From NCBI GenBank assembly GCA_049454295.1, contig JBMTYG010000087.1:1-13697 (forward strand): a DNA stretch of 13,697 nt. The letters are read 5' to 3'. Below the pieces are notes generated by a model. It had not been told where the DNA came from and did no database searches. It was given only the letters and a program-made list of their open reading frames with translations. This DNA is from UBA7803 sp049454295 (GTDB lineage Bacteria; Pseudomonadota; Gammaproteobacteria; Pseudomonadales; Azotimanducaceae). Below, piece after piece: positions 5,461 to 13,238 of this stretch. Both the position numbers and the translations under genes were made by a program. Positions within the stretch are counted from its first letter, which is position 1. Every line of letters begins with the position of its first letter.

Positions 5461-6899
5461 TGCGCATGGAACGACACACACCCTCACTTGCCGAGCGTCA
5501 GCGCGTTCGGCGTCCCAAACTTGTCGCAGCCATCGGGGTCCTTGTAGCTCTCTGTGGGCCAGCGCTCACTCAAGCAGAGTCGACCAGGGATATCGAAGCA
5601 TTACTCAACGCCGTTCGTGCCGACGCTGCACAGGAGCGCTCACACATCCGGGAACGAGAGCAGCGCTTCAAGGAATCAAGGGATGAACAAGAGGCGCTGA
5701 AGCGAGAGGTCGACCAACGCATCAGCGCTCTGGAAGCGATGAGAGCCAGCCTCAAAACGCGTTTCGATGAAAACGAACTGCGGCTGGCTGAGCTGACGGC
5801 AGAGCTCACCCGACGCACCGGGGATCTGGGTGAGCTCTTCGGCGTTTTTCGCCAAACCGCGGATGATACCCAAACTCTCTTGTTCGACTCGCTCATTACA
5901 CTCGAGCGGCCCGCACGCCTCGAGGAGGTTGAGCGTCTGGCTGCGCAAGAGCAAGTTCCAACGATCGGTGAAATGCGCGAACTATGGGCGCTTTTGCTCG
6001 AAGAGATCGCCCTGTCGGGCAGCACCCAAACCTTCAAACGGCAAATTGTTGCGCCGGACGGTCAGAGTTACGAAGCCGACGTCACACGCGTGGGACTCTT
6101 CAACGCCGTCACCGGTGACAAGTACCTCAATTATCTGCCGGAGACGGGCTCGGTTATTGAGCTCCCACGGCAGCCCGACAGTGGCGTTAGAGATACCGCG
6201 AACCGCCTTACCTCAGCCGCTCCAGAAGACGTCGTTGGCTTTGCTCTGGATCCCTCTCGGGGGGCGTTGCTGGGTCTCTTGATTCAGTCGCCGAGCCTTT
6301 GGGAGCGGGTACAGCAGGGAAGACAAGTCGGCTATGCGATCATCATCCTCGCGCTGATTGGTATGGCGATTGTCGTCGCGCGCTGGTTCAGCTTGTGGCG
6401 ACTCGGCCGGCTGATGCGGGAACAGCTCAAAAATCTTGATCGGGTGTCCGACGATAATCCCCTTGGCCGCATCATGCTCGTTTATTACGAGAATGAGCAC
6501 CTCGACGATCAAGAGGTGATTGCCCGAAAACTCGAACAGACGGTCATGAAGGACGTCACCGAAGTGCGCAGGGGTCTATCCACCATCAAGGTGCTGGCCG
6601 CCGTCGCGCCACTCATGGGTCTGCTTGGGACCGTGACCGGCATGATCGGAACTTTTCAGGCCATCACCCTGTTTGGTGTTGGAGATCCCAAGCTGATGGC
6701 TGGCGGTATTTCGCAGGCTCTCGTTACCACGGTGCTGGGCCTCGTCGCGGCGATTCCCTTGCTGCTGAGTTTCAGCCTCCTGAGTTCGAACGCGACCAGC
6801 TTGACCAAGCTGATCGGGGAGCAAGCCGCGGGGCTGATGGCCCAGAAAGCGGAGACCATCGCTAAGGGCAAACAGCAAACCAGGAACACCGGATCATGA
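5457..6899 (+). CDS. Long MotA/TolQ/ExbB-type proton channel protein with periplasmic coiled coil (TtpC-like)
   Basis: This 480-residue protein joins a secreted N-terminal region to an ExbB-like channel domain, the layout of TtpC from Vibrio TonB2 systems. A signal sequence covers residues ~1-42 (core LVAAIGVLVALCGPALTQA). A long charged coiled coil follows (~45-130) and then a compact periplasmic domain (~130-285). The first channel helix is near 292-312 (YAIIILALIGMAIVVA). Two further helices lie near 379-402 (VLAAVAPLMGLLGTVTGM) and 418-446 (SQALVTTVLGLVAAIPLLL), the region that lines the ExbB/TolQ proton path. In Vibrio TtpC is required for TonB2-dependent uptake. ATG 5457 overlaps the DUF3450 stop by 4 bp after GGGAGA (5445-5450). 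It overlaps the second, short exbB gene by 4 bp. Confidence 0.9.
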   Translation: MMRMERHTPSLAERQRVRRPKLVAAIGVLVALCGPALTQAESTRDIEALLNAVRADAAQERSHIREREQRFKESRDEQEALKREVDQRISALEAMRASLKTRFDENELRLAELTAELTRRTGDLGELFGVFRQTADDTQTLLFDSLITLERPARLEEVERLAAQEQVPTIGEMRELWALLLEEIALSGSTQTFKRQIVAPDGQSYEADVTRVGLFNAVTGDKYLNYLPETGSVIELPRQPDSGVRDTANRLTSAAPEDVVGFALDPSRGALLGLLIQSPSLWERVQQGRQVGYAIIILALIGMAIVVARWFSLWRLGRLMREQLKNLDRVSDDNPLGRIMLVYYENEHLDDQEVIARKLEQTVMKDVTEVRRGLSTIKVLAAVAPLMGLLGTVTGMIGTFQAITLFGVGDPKLMAGGISQALVTTVLGLVAAIPLLLSFSLLSSNATSLTKLIGEQAAGLMAQKAETIAKGKQQTRNTGS

Positions 6900-7411
6900 G
6901 CGACCTGCTCGCACCCCTCCTTGACTTTATGGACCGGGGCGGACCTGTCATGTGGCCAATGATTGCGACCACGAGCGTGTTGTGGGCGCTGATTGCGGAA
7001 CGTATCTGGTTCAACACCAGACAGTATCCCGCGATGAAGCACCGCGCTTTGGACGAGTGGTCTGGGCGTAGCGAGAAAGCCTCGTGGTATGCCGAATGTC
7101 AGCGCCGCATGCACATCTCTGCGCTCGAATCCGTGCTCATCGCCCGGCTCAAGATCATCGGCACGATGATCGCGCTTCTGCCGATGTTCGGTTTGCTCGG
7201 AACCGTTACCGGCATGCTGCAGGTTTTCGAGGTCATGGCCCTGCTTGGCTCGGGCAATCCCCGCGCGTTGGCGACCGGAGTCAGCGCAGCCACCATTCCG
7301 ACCATGGCGGGAATGGTAATCGCATTGGTGGCACTGCCGTTCTCAAATCGCTTGGATCAGTTCGCGCGCAAGGCCAGTCGTGAACTCACCGAGTCCTTCA
7401 CCAGGGAGTGA
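6896..7411 (+). CDS. exbB: ExbB-type biopolymer transport proton channel
   Basis: A short (171 aa) inner-membrane ExbB: with ExbD it forms the proton channel that energises TonB. The first membrane helix is residues ~18-36 (VMWPMIATTSVLWALIAE), followed by a short cytoplasmic loop. The two conserved helices are ~85-108 (IGTMIALLPMFGLLGTVTGML) and ~125-150 (GVSAATIPTMAGMVIALVALP). The GLLGTVTGM motif is the family signature. It lacks the long cytoplasmic insertions of E. coli ExbB and resembles ExbB2. ATG 6896 overlaps the previous stop as ATGA. The exbD start follows 4 nt after its stop, with the exbD ribosome site (AGGGAG, 7403-7408) inside the end of this gene. Having two ExbB-like proteins is normal for TtpC-type systems. 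Confidence 0.93.
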   Translation: MSDLLAPLLDFMDRGGPVMWPMIATTSVLWALIAERIWFNTRQYPAMKHRALDEWSGRSEKASWYAECQRRMHISALESVLIARLKIIGTMIALLPMFGLLGTVTGMLQVFEVMALLGSGNPRALATGVSAATIPTMAGMVIALVALPFSNRLDQFARKASRELTESFTRE

Positions 7412-7415
7412 ACAG

Positions 7416-7826
7416 ATGACCGATATGTCGCGTTTTTCCATCGAGGAAGAAGAGGACACCCAGATTGATCTGACGCCGATGCTCGACGTCGTATTCATCA
7501 TGCTGATTTTCTTCATCGTCACTTCTACCTTCGTGAAGGAGTCCGGTGTGGATGTGACGCGACCCAACGCTGAGACATCGGTGCCCGCCGAGGCCTCCAG
7601 CATCCAGATCGGTATCGAGCAGAACAATCAGATCTGGATTGATAAGCGACCGGTCGACAAACGGGCAGTGCGGGCCAATGTCGAAAAGGGATTGGCAGAA
7701 AATCCGGGCGCAGCAGTCATCATCGTCGCCGATGCGCTCTCGAACACCGAGACCCTGATAGAGGTCATGGATCAGGCCCGACTCGCAGGCGCATCGAGCG
7801 TGTCGGTGGCTGCGGATTCAAAATAA
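7416..7826 (+). CDS. exbD: ExbD-type biopolymer transport protein
   Basis: ExbD is the bitopic partner of ExbB; protonation of its membrane aspartate drives the TonB motor. The frame is open from 7380, but ATG 7416 is chosen because AGGGAG (7403-7408) is correctly spaced and it gives a normal 136-residue protein. The acidic N-terminus (EEEEDTQIDLTPMLD) leads into one helix, ~22-42 (MLDVVFIMLIFFIVTST). Asp24 in LTPMLDVVF aligns with the essential membrane Asp of E. coli ExbD (Asp25). The periplasmic part carries the typical VIIVADALSNTETLIEVMDQAR block. The stop shares one base with the tonB start (TAATG), so coupling is very tight. Confidence 0.95.
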   Translation: MTDMSRFSIEEEEDTQIDLTPMLDVVFIMLIFFIVTSTFVKESGVDVTRPNAETSVPAEASSIQIGIEQNNQIWIDKRPVDKRAVRANVEKGLAENPGAAVIIVADALSNTETLIEVMDQARLAGASSVSVAADSK

Positions 7827-8476
7827 TGAACAGCGAACACACGGTCGCTTTCCCGAAGGTGCTCGCCAGCGGCGCTGCGGCGGTTCTCATACCTGTCCTG
7901 CTCGTACTTTGCATGTATCTGATGGTGCGAACCGAGGGAATCCTGGAAAAGCCAGATAGCAGCCGCGCCTATCTGAATTTCATTCGGATCGACCCAGCCA
8001 AGGAGGTCACGAACACCAAGGAAAGGCAGCTACCGGAGCCCCCTCCACCGCCGGAAGCGCCGCAGGAAACTCCGGATTTCTCTTCGGACATGGACATAGC
8101 GAGCGCTAATCTCAGCATGAACATGCCGTCAATCGGCGTTCCCATCGGCCAGGGTGACGGGCCTTACCTAGGCACTCTGAGCGCTGGCGACGGCTTAGCA
8201 GCCTTTGATACCGATGTGATTCCTGTCGTGCGCGTCGCGCCAACGTATCCCAGAAACGCCAAACAGGCGCGCATTCAGGGTTCCGTGACTATGGAGGTCT
8301 TGATCAGAGAAGACGGCACCGTCTCCGGGGTTAAAGTCCTTTCCTCCGAGCCCCCGCGAATTTTTGATCAAGCGGCGGTTATGGCCATGGAACGCTGGAA
8401 GTTCCGACCCAAGATCGTCGATGGCAATGCCGTCGCACAGCGCGCTAAGCAAACCATCGAGTTCACCCTGGAGTAG
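7826..8476 (+). CDS. tonB: TonB-family energy transducer (TonB2 type)
   Basis: TonB carries the energy of the inner-membrane proton gradient to TonB-dependent outer-membrane receptors. The 216-residue product has a short cytoplasmic N-terminus, one membrane anchor at ~10-32 (LASGAAAVLIPVLLVLCMYL), and a proline-rich spacer at ~69-85 (LPEPPPPPEAPQETP) that is much shorter than that of E. coli TonB. The C-terminal domain, ~132-216, is recognisable by VAPTYPRNAKQARIQGSV, EVLIREDGTV, and AAVMAMERWKFRPKIVDG, typical of the TonB C-terminal fold. The short spacer and operon partners fit the TonB2 class. The overlap with exbD is 1 bp; the gap to the TPR gene is 3 nt. The receptor it serves is not in the window. 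Confidence 0.94.
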   Translation: MNSEHTVAFPKVLASGAAAVLIPVLLVLCMYLMVRTEGILEKPDSSRAYLNFIRIDPAKEVTNTKERQLPEPPPPPEAPQETPDFSSDMDIASANLSMNMPSIGVPIGQGDGPYLGTLSAGDGLAAFDTDVIPVVRVAPTYPRNAKQARIQGSVTMEVLIREDGTVSGVKVLSSEPPRIFDQAAVMAMERWKFRPKIVDGNAVAQRAKQTIEFTLE

Positions 8477-8479
8477 CCC

Positions 8480-9724
8480 GTGATCCGCCAAGTAACCACA
8501 GTCTTCGTTACAGCCTGGGTGCTGGTCCTGGCTGTCCACTTCTCACCCGTTGCGTCGGCTGCGTCGCAGACCGTGTCTGGCAAGGCCTACAATCGGCTGA
8601 ATGAAGCGCAAGAGCTGATGGGCGCCAAGCAAATCGATCAAGCGGTCATCGTTCTCGAGACCCTGCTCTCTGAGGTCGCAAGCGACTCCCTCGATCGCGC
8701 TCTGACATTGCAGACACTCGGCTACGCTGAAATGTCTCGGGAGCGATTCCCCGACGCGATCAAACACCTGCGCGCCAGCCTGGACACAGGTCTCTTGCCA
8801 GAGAAGGTCAAATATAACGTCGGCTATATGGTCGCCCAGCTCTACGCGGCCCAAGAACAATTCGATGAGGCCCTGCTGTTCGCGAAAGACTGGTTCGCGA
8901 CTCTGGTCGATCCGAATCCCAATCAAATGATCTTCATGGCCAACATCTTTGCTCAGACTAAGCGCTACGATGAGGCCATCCCCTATGCCGAGAGGGCTAT
9001 CGCCGCAACCGACAAGCCAAAAGAAAGCTGGTTTCAACTTCTTACGGCAGCGGCGTTCGAGCTGAAGGATTATGACGTCGCTGTCTCCAGCCTGAAGCGG
9101 ATGGTGACGTTGTGGCCCAACCAGCCCGAGTATTGGGAGCAGCTCGCCAGCGTGTTAGTCGTTCAAGAACGAGAGCCGGAGGCACTGGCTGCCCTCAAGC
9201 TCGCGTGGCACCTCGAGGTGTTGCAGAAAGAATCCTCCATAAAGTCACTCGTGCAACTTGCCATCACACGGGGCGTTCCCGAGCATGCAGCCCGCCTTAT
9301 CGAATCTGCTTTCGAGCAGAAGCTTCTCCCGAGAGACGCGGAGTATGTCGACCTCCTTGGAAACTCTTGGGTTGCGGCTCGGGAAAGCGACCAGGCCATC
9401 GAGGCCTTTACTGAATTGTCGGCGCTCGAAGACAGCGGTGAGGGGCTCGCTCGCGTCGCCAGCCTTCACCTCGAGGCCGGGCGTCTCGATCTTGCGGAGG
9501 AGTCACTCGAACGGGCCATTGAAGCAGGGCTCGAAGAGCCTGGTAAAGCTTGGCTTCTGCTCGGAATCGTTCTGGCAGAGCAACAGAGCTTCACACGCAG
9601 TTTCGAAGCGCTGCGCATGGCCGCAGGCTTCGATGCGACCCGAAAACAAGCCACCCGCTGGTTGAGCTACGCGGAGGATATGCGCAAGCAGCAGGAGTGG
9701 CAGGCGCGCTATGGGAGCTCCTGA
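8480..9724 (+). CDS. Periplasmic tetratricopeptide-repeat protein of the TonB2-type operon
   Basis: The 414-residue product begins at GTG 8480, with GGAG at 8470-8473. Residues 1-28 are a signal peptide (core VFVTAWVLVLAVHF, likely cleavage after VASA). The remainder is nearly all helical repeats with TPR-like character, for example ALTLQTLGYAEMSRERFPDAIKHL (interrupted here as the repeat at ~75-98), IFMANIFAQTKRYDEAIPYAERAI, EYWEQLASVLVVQEREPEALAALK and AWLLLGIVLAEQQSFTRSFEALRMA. TPR proteins are regular last members of DUF3450/TtpC/TonB2 operons; in Vibrio-type systems a role near the TonB2 complex has been proposed but the mechanism is not settled. The unusual point is the 3' end: the stop overlaps the ABC ATPase start by 14 bp, joining the energiser module to the purine importer. 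Confidence 0.87.
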   Translation: MIRQVTTVFVTAWVLVLAVHFSPVASAASQTVSGKAYNRLNEAQELMGAKQIDQAVIVLETLLSEVASDSLDRALTLQTLGYAEMSRERFPDAIKHLRASLDTGLLPEKVKYNVGYMVAQLYAAQEQFDEALLFAKDWFATLVDPNPNQMIFMANIFAQTKRYDEAIPYAERAIAATDKPKESWFQLLTAAAFELKDYDVAVSSLKRMVTLWPNQPEYWEQLASVLVVQEREPEALAALKLAWHLEVLQKESSIKSLVQLAITRGVPEHAARLIESAFEQKLLPRDAEYVDLLGNSWVAARESDQAIEAFTELSALEDSGEGLARVASLHLEAGRLDLAEESLERAIEAGLEEPGKAWLLLGIVLAEQQSFTRSFEALRMAAGFDATRKQATRWLSYAEDMRKQQEWQARYGSS

Positions 9725-11270
9725 AGAATCGGTCTTTGTTCAGAGCGGGTTGCCCCGCCTGGAGCTGAGACGCCTTTCTCGTCGTTACCCAGGGCAAACA
9801 GCCAACGAAAACGTCGATCTTTCCGTCAGGCCAGGGGAAATTCACGCTGTTCTCGGGGAGAACGGGTCAGGCAAATCCACTTTGATGCGGTGTGTTTACG
9901 GCGTCGAAAAACCCGACGCTGGAACAATACTGTGGAATGGCGCAGAGGTTGCTCTGCGCGACGCCAACCATGCGCGCGAGTTGGGTATGGCGCTGGTCTT
10001 TCAGCATTTCTCGCTGATCGAAGCGCTAAGTGTGATGGACAACGTACGCCTGTATTTGGGAACCGGGCGCCTTGGACAGCTAAAGCCCGCGTCCATCGCG
10101 CAGCAGTTGGAACGTCTTGCGCTTGAGCTTGACCTTCCGGTTGATCCCTCTGCGCTTGTGGGCGACCTCTCCATGGGCGAGCAGCAGCGGGTGGAGATCC
10201 TGCGCTGCTTACTGCTTTCCCCACAGCTGCTTATGCTGGACGAGCCGACGTCATCGCTTACACCTGCGGAGACTCATCGGCTGTTCAGCGCGTTGCGCCA
10301 ACTCGCTAAACGCGGTTGCAGCATCCTCTTCGTGACGCACCGCCTGAGCGAGGTGCGGGAGCTCTGCGACGTCGCGACTATTCTTCGCCGGGGACGCGTG
10401 GTCTCGCGCTGCAACCCGCGGGAGAAAAGCGAGGACGAGCTTGCTGAGCTTATCGTGGGCACAGCGGCATCCGTTCCCATGGTGAAACGATCCAGCACCA
10501 CGGGCGTTCCGCAACTCGTGCTAGAGAGCGTTCGCACGTCCAGCTCCGAGCGAGAAGAGCCCCTCGCGCGAGCGATTGATTTGTCGGTCCGCGGCGGAGA
10601 GATCATCGGTATTGCCGGTATCGCGGGCAACGGTCAGGGTCGACTCAGCGATCTCATCACCGGCGAGCAAAAACCGGCGAGCGGCAGAATCTGGCTTGAC
10701 GCACACGATGTGACCGGCTGGAGCCCACGCAAACGACGACAGAGGGGACTACACGTGATCCCTGCCGAACGAACTTATCGAGGCGCCGTCCCGAGCCTGG
10801 ATCTGGTGGATAACCTTTTGCTCACCGAGTACGACCATTACACAGATAGACACCTGGGACCGTGCGCGCCTCTGAATAGAAGTGCTGCTTTGAACGACAG
10901 CGCAACGGTGATGCGCGAACAGGATGTGCGAGCCTCTGATCCTTCAGTCGCAGCAGGCAAGCTGTCCGGCGGCAATCTACAGAAGTTCCTCGTCGGTCGT
11001 GCACTAAGGTTTCGACCCCGTGTGCTCATATGTCACAACCCAACCTGGGGCGTCGACACGCTTGCGGCGGGATCGATTCACCGGCAGCTCATGTTAGCTC
11101 GAGAAGCTGGGGTCGCGATCCTGCTGATATCCGCTGATCTCGACGAGATTTATCGGCTCGCAGACCGGATAGCGGTTATCCATCGAGGAGTCCTGAGCGA
11201 ACCCAGATCGCCAGAGCGGCTACCGCGAACACAGCTAGGTCTTTTGATGACAGGCGCACAAGCAGAGTGA
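9711..11270 (+). CDS. BMP-family nucleoside/nucleobase ABC importer, double ATPase subunit
   Basis: A 519-residue fused ATPase with two nucleotide-binding domains, of the class paired with BMP binding proteins (B. subtilis NupO/YufO type). Domain 1 has an intact Walker A GENGSGKST (49-57), Q-loop Gln98, signature LSMGEQQ (153-159) and Walker B ending LDEPT (Asp177, Glu178). In domain 2 (from ~285) the Walker A is degenerate (AGNGQGRL, no Lys), the signature is LSGGNLQK, and Walker B reads LICHNPTWGVD, with Asn where the catalytic Glu normally sits. That asymmetry is usual in this family, so probably only one site hydrolyses ATP. ATG 9711 lies in the end of the TPR gene; its ribosome site is weak (CAGG, 9701-9704), so translational coupling is likely. 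Purine substrates are inferred from the neighbours. The 3' end overlaps the first permease by 4 bp. Confidence 0.93.
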   Translation: MGAPEESVFVQSGLPRLELRRLSRRYPGQTANENVDLSVRPGEIHAVLGENGSGKSTLMRCVYGVEKPDAGTILWNGAEVALRDANHARELGMALVFQHFSLIEALSVMDNVRLYLGTGRLGQLKPASIAQQLERLALELDLPVDPSALVGDLSMGEQQRVEILRCLLLSPQLLMLDEPTSSLTPAETHRLFSALRQLAKRGCSILFVTHRLSEVRELCDVATILRRGRVVSRCNPREKSEDELAELIVGTAASVPMVKRSSTTGVPQLVLESVRTSSSEREEPLARAIDLSVRGGEIIGIAGIAGNGQGRLSDLITGEQKPASGRIWLDAHDVTGWSPRKRRQRGLHVIPAERTYRGAVPSLDLVDNLLLTEYDHYTDRHLGPCAPLNRSAALNDSATVMREQDVRASDPSVAAGKLSGGNLQKFLVGRALRFRPRVLICHNPTWGVDTLAAGSIHRQLMLAREAGVAILLISADLDEIYRLADRIAVIHRGVLSEPRSPERLPRTQLGLLMTGAQAE

Positions 11271-12304
11271 TCCAGCGTCGACCGATGGCGTGGTCCATAT
11301 TCGCGCCCTTCGCGGCCGCGACGGCAACCCTCCTCAGCTCCGCGTTGATATTGTTCGCGATGGAAATCCCCGTGGATGCCGGCTTGCGCGCGCTCTATCT
11401 GCAACCGATCGCCGACCCATGGGGGTGGTCGGAATTGGTGTTAAAGGCAACCCCTTTACTCCTGTGCGCAATCGGGCTTTGTCTTTGCTATCGCGCCGGG
11501 ATCTGGAGCATAGGCTCTGAAGGGCAGTTCGTCGCCGGCGCGTTGTGCGCGGGCAGTGTCGCGTTGCAAGCCACTGCGCTCGGGGGCCTGACGCTGCCTC
11601 TTGCGATCGCCGCGGGGGTGCTGGGCGGCGTGATGCTCGCAAGCTGTTCAGCATGGCTCAGGACCCGGTTTGGCGCCTCAGAGGTTCTCACGACAATCAT
11701 GCTCAACTATATCGCCATTGGCATCCTCAGCTGGTCCGTGCATGGACCACTCCGCGACCCCTCTGGTTTCAGCTTCCCCGAATCGGCCCTGTTCGATCCC
11801 GCGGCGACCCTGTCACCCTTGTGGTCTGAAGCGCGTTGGACGATCGCGACGCCAGTTGCTCTCTGCATCGTCCTAGCGACCGGGTGGTTTCTCGCCAGAA
11901 CGCTGGGCGGGTTTCAGCTTCGTATACAGGGGCTAGACCAAAGAGCAGCCGCGTTCGCAGGCTTTTCCACAACAGGTATCGTCTGGCTTGTGATGGTGAC
12001 AAGCGGCGCATTGGCGGGATTTGCCGGAGCTGCAGAGGTCCTGGGACCTATCGGGCAACTGACGGAGCACGTGGCTCTCGGCTACGGATATGGCGCCATC
12101 ATTGTCGCCTTCATTGGACGTCTGCACCCCATTGGCATTGTCTTTGCGAGCATGCTTCTCTCGTTGACCTATCTAGGGGGAGAAAACCTCCAGATGGAGA
12201 CGGGAGTCTCGCGTTCGGTCACCGCGCTTTTGCAAGGTCTGATGCTGATGTACCTGTTGGCATTCGACGGCCTTCATGCGCGCTATCTCGCACGCGCAGG
12301 CTGA
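11267..12304 (+). CDS. BMP-family ABC importer, permease subunit 1
   Basis: A 345-residue inner-membrane permease of the branched-chain/ribose-like type that pairs with BMP binding proteins. About eight to ten hydrophobic segments are visible. The family marker CYRAGIWSIGSEGQF (the 'FNIGAEGQ' loop of nucleoside permeases) is at ~residues 74-88, and a second conserved loop is near GASEVLTTIMLNYIAIG. The C-terminal half contains VMVTSGALAGFAGAAEVLG. The start is GTG 11267, overlapping the ATPase stop as GTGA. An internal ATG at 11285 is an alternative giving a protein six residues shorter. It is followed 17 nt later by the second permease, with which it should form the heterodimeric channel. 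Confidence 0.93.
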   Translation: MIQRRPMAWSIFAPFAAATATLLSSALILFAMEIPVDAGLRALYLQPIADPWGWSELVLKATPLLLCAIGLCLCYRAGIWSIGSEGQFVAGALCAGSVALQATALGGLTLPLAIAAGVLGGVMLASCSAWLRTRFGASEVLTTIMLNYIAIGILSWSVHGPLRDPSGFSFPESALFDPAATLSPLWSEARWTIATPVALCIVLATGWFLARTLGGFQLRIQGLDQRAAAFAGFSTTGIVWLVMVTSGALAGFAGAAEVLGPIGQLTEHVALGYGYGAIIVAFIGRLHPIGIVFASMLLSLTYLGGENLQMETGVSRSVTALLQGLMLMYLLAFDGLHARYLARAG

Positions 12305-12321
12305 ACACGGAGTCATACAAC

Positions 12322-13230
12322 GTGGAATTGATCGATGCCTTCCTGTTCTCCAGCGTGCGCGCTACGACCCCGTTGTTGCTGATTGGTCTTGGCGTTCTCG
12401 TCGGAGAACGTTCCGGTGTGATTAATTTGGGGCAGGAGGGCCTGGTCATCCTCGGCGCTGCGAGCGCCTTTGCCATCGCGGCAGGCACCGGATCCCCCTG
12501 GCTCGGTATTGGCGCCGGCATCATGGCCAGCGTATGTCTTTCGGCAGTGTTCGCACTACTGACCCTCGGAATGAATGCCAATCAGGTCGCCTCAGGTCTT
12601 GCACTGACAATCCTGGGTACCGGGCTGGGCGCAGCGATAGGCAGCGACCAATCCGGCGTCTCAATCGTTGGGCTTTCCGCAATCCCCATCCCTTTCCTGA
12701 GCGATATCCCTCTTCTTGGCCCAGGCCTGTTTCAACACGACCTGGTCGTCTACCTCACCATGGCCCTGATTCCGGCCAGATGCTGGTTAGTAAACCGCTC
12801 TCCACAGGGACTACGCTTTTCCGCGGTTGGGCACAACCCCGCCGCCTCTCGGCGTCTGGGGCTGCCTGTGACGCGCATCCAGCTCATAGCCGTGCTGTCT
12901 GGGGGCGCTTTGTCTGGTCTTGCGGGCGCGTGGCTCGCCGTGGTGTACACACCGATCTGGTCGGAGAGCATTAGTTCTGGCCGCGGTTGGATTGCGCTCG
13001 CGTTGGTCATTTTCGGAGGTTGGAGGGTCATCCCGGTTTTGATTGGCGCCTGGATATTTGGAGCCTCCAGCGTGGCGCATCTGGGCCTTCAAGGGTTTGG
13101 CTTTAGCGCATCACCCCAGCTCATGAGCATGCTGCCTTATGTGCTCACGCTCGCCCTGATGCTGGTACTGACAGGACGGCGCTTCCGGTGGCGTGCAGAC
13201 ACCCCGCGCGCGCTGGGAACCCGAGAATAG
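12322..13230 (+). CDS. BMP-family ABC importer, permease subunit 2
   Basis: The second permease of the importer, 302 residues. The frame is open far upstream (to 11836), but that part overlaps permease 1 and is a shadow. GTG 12322 is chosen because GGAG at 12309-12312 precedes it and MELIDAFLFSSVRATTPLLL is the normal family start. The loop GERSGVINLGQEGL (~residues 28-41) is diagnostic of this subunit ('ERSGVVNIGLEG' in homologues). Further segments include ANQVASGLALTILGTGLG and the substrate-path helix LSGGALSGLAGAWLAVVY. A large part of the sequence is hydrophobic, consistent with about eight to nine membrane helices. The gap to the binding-protein gene is 8 nt and the two share an AGGAGGG ribosome site at the stop (13229-13235). 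Confidence 0.93.
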   Translation: MELIDAFLFSSVRATTPLLLIGLGVLVGERSGVINLGQEGLVILGAASAFAIAAGTGSPWLGIGAGIMASVCLSAVFALLTLGMNANQVASGLALTILGTGLGAAIGSDQSGVSIVGLSAIPIPFLSDIPLLGPGLFQHDLVVYLTMALIPARCWLVNRSPQGLRFSAVGHNPAASRRLGLPVTRIQLIAVLSGGALSGLAGAWLAVVYTPIWSESISSGRGWIALALVIFGGWRVIPVLIGAWIFGASSVAHLGLQGFGFSASPQLMSMLPYVLTLALMLVLTGRRFRWRADTPRALGTRE

Positions 13231-13238
13231 GAGGGACC

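Noticed and set aside
9826..10224. 132-residue - strand open frame under the ABC ATPase
   Set aside because: It is antisense to the first nucleotide-binding domain, with low-complexity Arg/Ala/Pro composition and no plausible start signal.
10560..11100. Degenerate second nucleotide-binding site as a sign of a decaying ATPase
   Set aside because: Loss of the Walker A Lys and catalytic Glu in the second half is usual in this double-ATPase family; the first site is intact and the frame is unbroken.
11836..12321. Long in-frame extension ahead of permease 2 (would give a 464-residue protein)
   Set aside because: It lies entirely within permease 1 in another frame, has an Arg/Ser-rich composition unlike a membrane protein, and the family start and ribosome site are at 12322.
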